From positions 1,173 to 6,666 of the forward strand of contig VBKX01000102.1 of assembly GCA_005879435.1 (NCBI GenBank): a DNA stretch of 5,494 nucleotides. The letters run 5' to 3'. This document shows, in pieces, positions 1-5,494 of this stretch. This stretch comes from Deltaproteobacteria bacterium. Its GTDB lineage: Bacteria > Desulfobacterota > Binatia > UBA9968. Every line of letters begins with the position of its first letter. The first letter of the stretch is position 1. The notes under the pieces were generated by a model, which was not told the DNA's origin, made no database searches, and saw only the letters and a program-made list of their open reading frames with translations. The translations under genes and the position numbers were made by a program.

Positions 1-1250
1 TGGTTGCGACCATTGAGTCGTTCGCGCGGCGGCTCGGGTCCCGCCGGATCGCCCTTCAGCCAGCGGTTGAGATCGTAGTGGTAAAACTGCTTGCTCCACA
101 GTACTCCGGCTAATGCTTGGCGCATGACGTTCTCGCGATCGGGCGCGATGCCGTCGGGAACGACCGTCCGATAAAACTCATCCGCCTCGGCGCGCTGCTG
201 TGCGATTTGTCTATCAAACGTTCCGTTAAGAATCTCGGAGTTCGCCGGCGCGGCGGGCGAAAGCCGCAGGCGCACGGTCATTGATTCGCCAGGCGCGATT
301 GTGGAAACGTAGTGTGCCGCGGCTTTGGTTCCGTAGTCGTTCGGATTGACGGCCGTCTTGACGCCGTGCACGACAAAATCGTTTATGCCGTCTTTGACGT
401 ACGTCGAAGGATTCTCGTAGTTGAAGACACGCTGGTTATTCGTGTCGTTCTCGGTAAACACAAGCTCCGGGCTGCCTTCGCAGTAGAGCCAACGCGAACC
501 GTAATAATAGTGATCGAGCTTGATTGCCGCGACTTCGGCCGACACATCCCGACGAAGCTTCGGTTTGCGCTCGTCGAGTCCCCACGACCAAGTGTTGCGA
601 AACCACGCCGTTGGCAGCAGGTCCAATGGAGCGGCTTCGGGACCGCGGTTGGTAGCGTCGATCCGGATCAGGATATCGTCCGGCCCCGCCTTGGCGTACT
701 CGATAATCACGTCGAAGTAGCGGTCGTCATCGAAAACACCGGTATTGATCAATTCAAACTCAAGCTCCCGTTTGCTCCTGCGGCGATTTTCCTCGACGAG
801 ACGACCGTAAGGGAATTCCCGCTGCGGGTACTTGTAAAGAAACTTCATGTAGGAGTGCGTCGGCGTCGAGTCGAGATAGTAGTAATACTCCTTGACGTCT
901 TCGCCGTGATTGCCTTCGTTGCCGGTGAGACCGAAGAGTCGTTCCTTAAGGATCGGGTCTTTGCCGTTCCATAGCGCCAGCGCGAAACAAATAAACTGGT
1001 GGCGATCGCAGATGCCGCCAAGGCCGTCCTCGCCCCAGCGGTAGGCGCGGCTGCGCGCGTGGTCGTGTGGAAAATATTCCCAGGCCGTGCCGTAGGCGCT
1101 GTAGTCTTCCCGCACCGTGCCCCACTGACGCTCGGAGAGGTAAGGCCCCCAGCGTTTCCAGTTGGCTTTGCGGCTGCGATCTTCCTGCAGTCTTCGCTCT
1201 TCGGCTGTCATCGTTCTTTTTGCCAGGCTTCTTTCCTTTTTATCGACCAT
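1..1250 (-). CDS. GH63 / MGH1-like glycoside hydrolase, N-terminal part (runs off left edge)
   Basis: The reading frame stays open from the ATG at 1250 to the window edge, giving 416 residues; family members are roughly 850-900 residues, so about half is visible. Near the N-terminus (residues ~34-75) is the signature WGPYLSERQWGTVREDYS, then AWEYFPHDHARSRAYRWGEDG, NEGNHGEDVKEYYYYLDSTP (~111-130) and THSYMKFLYKYPQ. These are typical of cytosolic bacterial proteins annotated as glucosidase or mannosylglycerate hydrolase MGH1-like (GH63 clan). Residues ~75-330 form the beta-rich N-terminal domain. From ~370 the (alpha/alpha)6 barrel begins, ending at the edge in a GRN motif; the catalytic acids lie beyond the window. 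No signal peptide is seen. AGGA sits 9 nt before the ATG; a second in-frame ATG at codon 14 has a poorer site. Known relatives cleave alpha-glucosides, including mannosyl- or glucosylglycerate; the exact substrate cannot be read here. Pairing with a debranching enzyme suggests alpha-glucan or glucoside breakdown. Confidence 0.9.
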   Translation of the reverse strand, partial: MVDKKERSLAKRTMTAEERRLQEDRSRKANWKRWGPYLSERQWGTVREDYSAYGTAWEYFPHDHARSRAYRWGEDGLGGICDRHQFICFALALWNGKDPILKERLFGLTGNEGNHGEDVKEYYYYLDSTPTHSYMKFLYKYPQREFPYGRLVEENRRRSKRELEFELINTGVFDDDRYFDVIIEYAKAGPDDILIRIDATNRGPEAAPLDLLPTAWFRNTWSWGLDERKPKLRRDVSAEVAAIKLDHYYYGSRWLYCEGSPELVFTENDTNNQRVFNYENPSTYVKDGINDFVVHGVKTAVNPNDYGTKAAAHYVSTIAPGESMTVRLRLSPAAPANSEILNGTFDRQIAQQRAEADEFYRTVVPDGIAPDRENVMRQALAGVLWSKQFYHYDLNRWLKGDPAGPEPPRERLNGRN

Positions 1251-1266
1251 TATAGCACATCCTACA

Positions 1267-1470
1267 CTAGCAACCTGCCGCCGCTTCCGGCCGCGCGCGG
1301 AAATAGTCGCGCCAGCCGTCGGGCAGGGCTTTGACCTCGGTGGCGCGTCCCATCCCCGCCAGGTCGTCTTTTCGTCCTGTGATCGGCGCTTTAAATATTC
1401 CGGTTAGAATCATTCTGCCTTCGTAAAAGATTTCGCGAGGAAGTCCAATATTGACGGAGATAACTTTCAT
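1267..1470 (-). pseudogene. MOSC-domain protein remnant with internal in-frame deletion (67 codons)
   Basis: Residues 1-33 (MKVISVNIGLPREIFYEGR... TGIFKAPITGR) match the usual N-terminus of stand-alone MOSC-domain proteins. Residues ~34-67 (KDDLAGMGRATEVKALPDGW, then RDYFRAR) match the usual C-terminal tail of the same family. Normal members are about 220 residues, so roughly 150-170 residues are absent, including the whole MOSC core with its conserved cysteine for sulfur/molybdenum-cofactor chemistry. The two ends join in frame near residue 33/34. The start is 23 nt after the debranching-enzyme stop and the TAG stop is 16 nt before the GH63-like start, so it lies inside a tight co-directional cluster. 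No clear ribosome-binding site precedes the ATG. It is very unlikely to be a working MOSC enzyme; it may be a decaying gene, a translated relic that couples its neighbours, or an assembly collapse. Family matches are from recognition of the motifs, not a database search. Confidence 0.75.
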
Positions 1471-1493
1471 CGGCGTGAATGTTTACTTAGATG

Positions 1494-3476
1494 TCAGGGG
1501 ACAGGGCAACGATGCGCCGATGCTAGATTCTTGCTATCGGCAAGCACCACGCGCTCCAGCCGAAGCAGCTCAGCAAGGGACCAAGCTTGAAACGGACAGC
1601 CGCGCGGCGTGTACGGACTCTCCGCATCGGCAATCTCGGAAACGTGGCCGAGCCCAGCATGATTCACATGCTCCAGCAGGGGAGGAAGAAAGCGTGAGCG
1701 CGCCTCGCTTTTGGCGTTTTCGCTTCCATCTCGCACGCGCAGCCACGCTTCGACGAAGGGTCCGATCAGCCACGGCCAAACCGCGCCTTGATGATACGCA
1801 CCGTCGCGCTCATGCACGCCGCCTTGATAGTGCGGCACGTAACCTGGCTCTTCGGGAGCGAGGGAACGTAAGCCGAGCGGCGTCAGTAACCGGCGCTCCA
1901 CAGCATCGACGATCTGGTTCGCCCGTTCGCCATCGATGATTTGGAACGGCAAACCGCCGACAGCGAAAATCTGATTCGGCCGAAAGGTTGGGTCGAGCTT
2001 TCCCGGCTGATGATCGGCGTCGATGACATCGTAAAGATAATTACGATCAGTGTTCCAAAAGCGTCGGCGAAAACCGTCGAGACCACGCGCGAGCGGTTCC
2101 TGCCAAGCGTCATTGAATTGGCTGCCGATCCATAATGCGTTGAGCCAGAGCGCTTCGACTTCGACCGGCTTGCCGATGCGCGGCGTGACCACGCAGTCGC
2201 CGACCTTGGCGTCCATCCATGTGAGCTGCCCGCCGGGAACGCCGGCGGCGAGTAATCCGTCGTGATCCATATGAATGCCGTAGCGCGTGCCTTGGGAATA
2301 ACCGGCGAGGATGGCGTCGACGGCTTTTTGCAGCGATTTCTTCTGCCACTGAAAAACCATGCCGCCGTGTGTTTGTGTCGCGGTGAAAAAATCATGCACC
2401 GCGACGATGTACCAAAGCGAAGCGTCGACGGAATTGTACTCCGGGCGGTCGCTTTGATCGGGAAATAAATTCGGTAGCATGCCTTCAGAAACCACCTGGG
2501 ACCATTCGAGGAGAATATCGCGGGCATCCTCGAGACGTCCGGTCGCCAGGCAGAGGCCGCGCAGCGAAATGAAAGTGTCACGGCCCCAATCCGTGAACCA
2601 AGGATAGCCGGCGACGATCGTTTTGCCATTGCCGCGTTTGACGAGATAGGCATCGGCAGAGCGATCGAGCGGCGTCGCGAACGACGCCCGCCGTTTGTGT
2701 TCCTTCGCGCGCAAATCCGCGATTAAGCTTTCGGCGGTTCGGCCCTGTGCCAGAGCGCCGTTGTCGAATCCTTCCGCCGCAAAAATCAGAATTCCTTCGC
2801 CGGTGCTCAGCTCCATGCGAATCTTGCCCGGCGCGGCGAGGTCTTCGGTAAAGTCCAGACCGCGTTCGCGTTCCTGCGCGTACACAAAATTCCGATACCA
2901 ATCGGGTTGATGCCGATATTCGCCATTGTGCAGCGCGATGATTCCCGGAATGCCGGAGTAAGGGTGCCACACTAACCTTTGACCATTTATCTCCGCGGGG
3001 AACTCAAAAGCGGAGTTCTCATGGTGCATCGAGTGATAGTCGCGTCCGGAAAGAAATGGTGTGACGGTCAAGACAGCTTTTGTCCCCGGCTTCAGCAGGT
3101 GCCACGACAGCGCAACGAGCGATGCGCCGTTGACAGCGAAAATCTGTTGCTCGATCTTCGTGCCGTCTTCGAGAGCGAATATCCACTTTGGCCATGGTTC
3201 GCGTTCGAATTCGATAATTCGTTTGGTGCCGTCGGGATGCATGACGTCCGCCGGATAGAGTTGCGAAGAGAGGGCGTAGTTGCCGTTCGCCGTTTCAATT
3301 GACGCATCGAAGCCATTGACCAGAACGATCCGTCCAGCTGGTGGCCTGCTCGCCGTGAGAAGCAGCGCGTGATAGCGGCGCGTGCGGACGCTCGATACAG
3401 TCCCCGATGCGAAGCCGCCGAGGCCGTCCGCTTCGAGCCATTCATCGTCAATCATGCTTGATGATTCGAGAGCCAT
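1494..3476 (-). CDS. Glycogen debranching enzyme, bacterial amylo-alpha-1,6-glucosidase type (GDE_N + GDE_C, GH133-like)
   Basis: A complete 660-residue cytosolic protein of normal family length. It hydrolyses alpha-1,6-linked glucose at branch points of glycogen or limit dextrin. Residues ~12-240 form the beta-sandwich GDE_N domain, with EWLEADGLGGFASGTVS (12-28), RTRRYHALLL (31-40) and SGRDYHSMHHEN (143-154). Residues ~265-645 form the (alpha/alpha)6 GDE_C domain, with GYPWFTDWGRDTFISLRGL (290-308), YNSVDASLWY (347-356), WMDAKVGDCVVTPRIGKPVE (420-439) and YHQGAVWPWLIGPFVEAWLR (561-580). Acidic residues in these blocks (D299, D351, D422, E439) are candidates for catalysis or substrate binding. 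The ATG at 3476 is chosen because AGGAG ends 5 nt before it; an in-frame ATG at codon 8 would still keep the domain. It leads a cluster with the MOSC remnant and the GH63-like hydrolase. The cysteine in the VGDCVV block replaces what I recall as usually tryptophan. I see no truncation. Confidence 0.95.
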   Translation of the reverse strand: MALESSSMIDDEWLEADGLGGFASGTVSSVRTRRYHALLLTASRPPAGRIVLVNGFDASIETANGNYALSSQLYPADVMHPDGTKRIIEFEREPWPKWIFALEDGTKIEQQIFAVNGASLVALSWHLLKPGTKAVLTVTPFLSGRDYHSMHHENSAFEFPAEINGQRLVWHPYSGIPGIIALHNGEYRHQPDWYRNFVYAQERERGLDFTEDLAAPGKIRMELSTGEGILIFAAEGFDNGALAQGRTAESLIADLRAKEHKRRASFATPLDRSADAYLVKRGNGKTIVAGYPWFTDWGRDTFISLRGLCLATGRLEDARDILLEWSQVVSEGMLPNLFPDQSDRPEYNSVDASLWYIVAVHDFFTATQTHGGMVFQWQKKSLQKAVDAILAGYSQGTRYGIHMDHDGLLAAGVPGGQLTWMDAKVGDCVVTPRIGKPVEVEALWLNALWIGSQFNDAWQEPLARGLDGFRRRFWNTDRNYLYDVIDADHQPGKLDPTFRPNQIFAVGGLPFQIIDGERANQIVDAVERRLLTPLGLRSLAPEEPGYVPHYQGGVHERDGAYHQGAVWPWLIGPFVEAWLRVRDGSENAKSEARSRFLPPLLEHVNHAGLGHVSEIADAESPYTPRGCPFQAWSLAELLRLERVVLADSKNLASAHRCPVP

Positions 3477-3481
3477 TGTCG

Positions 3482-3486
3482 CTCCT
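3482..3486 (-). promoter_or_regulatory. Ribosome-binding site of the debranching-enzyme gene
   Basis: The minus strand reads AGGAG followed by CGACA and then ATG. The 5-nt spacing and strong match to the Shine-Dalgarno core support the ATG at 3476 rather than the later in-frame ATG at codon 8. Confidence 0.7.
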
Positions 3487-3496
3487 GATACTACTG

Positions 3497-3509
3497 TGGT
3501 GTCACACCA
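3497..3509. promoter_or_regulatory. 13-bp perfect palindrome upstream of the debranching-enzyme gene (possible operator)
   Basis: TGGTGTCACACCA is a perfect inverted repeat of 6 bp about a central C, located 20 nt before the ATG at 3476. Palindromes of the form TGGT-N5-ACCA resemble operators of GntR-type repressors, and the position would suit a repressor blocking transcription or initiation. No promoter hexamers could be paired with it convincingly, and one palindrome of this size can arise by chance. Confidence 0.3.
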
Positions 3510-3521
3510 TCCGAAATTGTG

Positions 3522-3565
3522 CTCCCTCGCCCATTCCGATGGGAGAGGACAGGAGTGAGGGTTCT
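3522..3565 (-). repeat. Dispersed palindromic repeat, copy 1 (CCCTCAC...CTCTCCC type)
   Basis: On the minus strand this begins AGAACCCTCACTCC and ends GGGCGAGGGAG. It aligns with the plus-strand sequence at 4769-4810 at 38 of 45 alignment columns (3 substitutions, 4 single-base gaps, counted by eye). Its 3' half folds as a stem of 9 paired bases out of 10 (3525-3534 with 3539-3548) around a 4-nt loop. Compact repeats of this appearance are widespread in intergenic DNA of many environmental bacteria; the mechanism that spreads them is not visible here. Confidence 0.75.
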
Positions 3566-3610
3566 CCGTGGTGCTTCCTCACCCTAGCCCCACGAAGAAA
3601 CCGAGTCGAA

Positions 3611-3695
3611 GTGTCATCCTGAGACCATAGTCGAAGGATCTCGTCTTTGTAGATGACTGAAAAGTCGAGATGCTTCACTGCGCTCAGCATGACAC
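3611..3695. repeat. Imperfect inverted repeat of about 85 bp (TGTCATCCTGAG type)
   Basis: The left arm 3611-3647 starts GTGTCATCCTGAG and the reverse complement of the right arm 3662-3695 starts GTGTCATGCTGAG. Both arms continue to a GAAG-ATCTCG block. They differ by a few substitutions and three missing bases in the right arm, and a 14-nt spacer separates them. As RNA this would be a long hairpin. It resembles the TGTCATCCTGAGCG...AAGGATCT dispersed repeats found in many uncultured bacterial genomes (from general knowledge). It has no open reading frame of its own; it may be a MITE-like or REP-like element, or an RNA hairpin protecting or ending the upstream transcript. Confidence 0.75.
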
Positions 3696-3834
3696 CCGTG
3701 GCATTTTTCTCATCGCGACACAGTCACGAAAACGTGGTGGAGAGAGAAAATATATTGTCGGTTTCCAATCCCGCCATGATATGCAAATTTCGTCGGCTCT
3801 TTCATGACTAATGTTAAGTCCCAAGACGGTCCGA

Positions 3835-4841
3835 CTACTTTTCAATGAACAGTAGCCCGTGCCCGTCCGAATCACGGGCCAGAAATCCTTTCGTGAAAGG
3901 GAAAGTCTTGTCGGGTATCTGAGCGATGCCTGGCGAAATCATTCGCGCTCGGCTGCCGTTAAAACTCTGCGCCGCGGCGTTTGTGTTGGCGGTCGACAAC
4001 GTTGTCTGCCAGTGCCACAAGTCATTGGCGCGGGTATCCTTAGGCGCAGCTCTGAGGCCACTGATATGTAGGCGCGCGCCCGCGACGTTGTTCAAATGCT
4101 CCTGCTCGGTGCCGCTGTTCATGCTTTCACCGGCGAGTCGCATACCGAGCAAGTCACGGTAAAATTTTAGACTGTTCTGTGTGCTCGATACCGCGATCGC
4201 GGTATGGTCGATGCCTAAAAATAATTTGTCGTCCTTCCGCTGCCAGCGCGGGTCGCCCTTGCCGGGAGGAAAATAGATGATTTCGAGATTATGGCCGTCG
4301 GTATCCTTGAAGTAGAAAGCACGGATGCCAGCAGCGGCTTTGTTGTTCGCGGGGATTGTCTGGGGTCCGGTGGAAGCGTGACGGACTTTGTGAGCGCGCA
4401 ACTGCTGGTAGGCCTTGTCCATGTCGCTGACGACGATGGCGATGTGCTGAAACGAATGGTCGTTGCTGTGCCAATCGGCGGGAATGGGTCTCCCCTCGGG
4501 GGCGAGATACTGTGTCAGCTCGATCATCTCGTCACCGAGTTTCATGCGCGCCACGCGCATGCGCAAGCCGAAGACGCCTTGCAGCTTCTCGTATTCTGAG
4601 CCGTGTACTTCGATGTCGCTGATCTTTTCAAAGCTTAATACTTTCGAGAAGAATTCCACGGAACGATCCATGTCCAAAACGGTCATACCGATTGATTCGA
4701 CCGATTTTACGAGTTGCGCAGATGCTCCTGACGTCCAAAGAAGGAGCGTCATCATCATGAGCGAGATCAGAACCCTCACCCTTGCCCTCTCCCTGGAAGG
4801 GCGAGGGGAGTTTTTGGCTATGGGCTGAAATCGCTGGATCA

Positions 4842-4842
<1 letters not shown>
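3835..4842 (-). CDS. Secreted or periplasmic two-domain VOC (glyoxalase-fold) protein
   Basis: The longest form is 335 residues from a GTG at 4842; the frame ends TAG at 3835. Residues ~23-43 form a signal peptide: a basic lead, the hydrophobic run VLISLMMMTLLLW and the cleavage-like TSGASA before Q43. Domain 1 (~46-192) shows IGMTVLDMDRSVEFF, MIELTQYLAPEGRP (106-119), FQHIAIVVSDMDKAY and FKDTDGHNLEIIYFP. Domain 2 (~209-335) shows IDHTAIAVSSTQNSLKFYRD, NDLWHWQTTL (273-282) and FLARDSDGHGLLFIEK. VOC proteins often bind a divalent metal and include dioxygenases, isomerases and glyoxalases; the reaction here is unknown. The strand equivalent to IELTQYL seems missing from domain 2. The GTG at 4842 overlaps the GMC stop by one base (TAGTG) with AAAGG 8 nt upstream. 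A GTG at 4779 gives a compact signal peptide, and ATGs at 4758-4750 are also possible. The first ~22 codons are largely dispersed repeat, so the start is uncertain. Likely coupled to the GMC gene. Confidence 0.85.
4769..4810 (+). repeat. Dispersed palindromic repeat, copy 2, overlapping the VOC gene start
   Basis: The plus strand starts AGAACCCTCACCCTTGCCC and ends GGGCGAGGGGAG. It is the inverted counterpart of 3522-3565 (38 of 45 columns alike). Positions 4785-4794 pair with 4798-4807 (9 of 10 bases) around a 3-nt loop. It falls inside the reading frame of the VOC gene if the GTG at 4842 is used, coding for an arginine-rich stretch (residues ~12-24). If the GTG at 4779 is used, the hairpin lies directly upstream of the start. 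Confidence 0.75.

Positions 4843-5494
<652 letters not shown>

Larger units (their letters stand above)
3478..3834. other. Intergenic region between the VOC gene and the glucan cluster
   Basis: This ~357-bp stretch has no credible gene. From low to high coordinates it holds the leader of the debranching-enzyme gene with the 13-bp palindrome, one copy of the CCCTCAC-type repeat, a short inverted pair GTGAGG/CCTCAC (3555-3560 and 3577-3582), the ~85-bp TGTCAT inverted repeat, and a more AT-rich stretch (3696-3834). A small CACG-AAAA-CGTG hairpin lies at 3725-3736 without a T-run, so I do not call a terminator. A promoter for the glucan cluster should lie here, but I found no pair of hexamers good enough to mark. 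A minus-strand frame at 3502-3690 is only the repeats read as protein. Confidence 0.7.

Noticed and set aside
312..974. 220-residue plus-strand open frame
   Set aside because: It lies wholly antisense to the GH63-like gene, whose minus-strand translation carries clear conserved motifs; the plus-strand protein has no recognisable domain.
1451..1939. 162-residue plus-strand frame
   Set aside because: Antisense to the C-terminal end of the debranching enzyme; arginine-rich low-information composition typical of a shadow frame.
1883..2653. 256-residue minus-strand frame
   Set aside because: Overlaps the debranching-enzyme gene in another frame; the serine/arginine-rich translation shows no domain.
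3502..3690. 62-residue minus-strand frame starting MLSAVKHL
   Set aside because: It is the two dispersed repeats read as protein, a well-known false gene call.
3522..3695. CRISPR-like repeat cluster
   Set aside because: The two repeats are of different families and each occurs once here; there is no regular repeat-spacer pattern.
3725..3736. CACG-AAAA-CGTG hairpin as a terminator of the GMC-VOC transcript
   Set aside because: Only four base pairs and no following T-run on the minus strand.
3735..3790. TATATT as a -10 box for the glucan cluster
   Set aside because: No acceptable -35 at 16-18 nt spacing, and it lies far (over 250 nt) from the gene start.
3684..3875. 63-residue minus-strand frame
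   Set aside because: Overlaps the 3' end of the VOC gene out of frame, with no motif and no ribosome-binding site.

Overview
All genes recognised in this window lie on the minus strand; plus-strand reading frames are antisense shadows. The DNA looks like ordinary bacterial chromosome, moderately GC-rich with Shine-Dalgarno starts. It contains small dispersed palindromic repeats of the types that begin CCCTCACCC...CTCTCCC and TGTCATCCTGAG. From general knowledge, such repeats and this gene content are common in large genomes of uncultured soil or groundwater lineages (for example Acidobacteriota or former Deltaproteobacteria). The sequence does not support a firm phylum call. No phage, transposase, CRISPR, tRNA or rRNA was seen.

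Read in the direction of transcription (high to low coordinates), the window opens inside the C-terminal part of a GMC-family flavin oxidoreductase (5494-4842). A two-domain VOC/glyoxalase-fold protein with an apparent signal peptide follows (4842-3835), and its widest start overlaps the GMC stop by one base. The two look translationally coupled. The VOC gene is bracketed by two inverted copies of a roughly 43-bp repeat (4769-4810 and 3522-3565). The upstream copy lies inside the 5' end of the VOC reading frame and supplies one possible ribosome-binding site and start codon.

A 357-bp non-coding interval (3478-3834, roughly) holds the second repeat copy, an unrelated imperfect inverted repeat of about 85 bp (3611-3695) and a 13-bp perfect palindrome (3497-3509) just before the next gene. 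A tight cluster on alpha-glucan or glucoside breakdown then begins. It has a complete glycogen-debranching amylo-alpha-1,6-glucosidase (3476-1494), a 67-codon remnant of a MOSC-domain protein (1470-1267), and the N-terminal 416 residues of a large GH63/MGH1-like glycosidase that runs off the left edge (1250-1). Gaps are 23 and 16 nt, so these three are probably one transcript.

The most unusual feature is the MOSC remnant. Its first ~33 residues look like the N-terminus and its last ~30 like the C-terminus of a normally ~220-residue MOSC protein, joined in frame with the catalytic core missing. The VOC protein also appears to lack about 20 residues of its second domain. I found no convincing new defence or mobile system; the interest lies in these in-frame deletions and in the repeat that overlaps a gene start.
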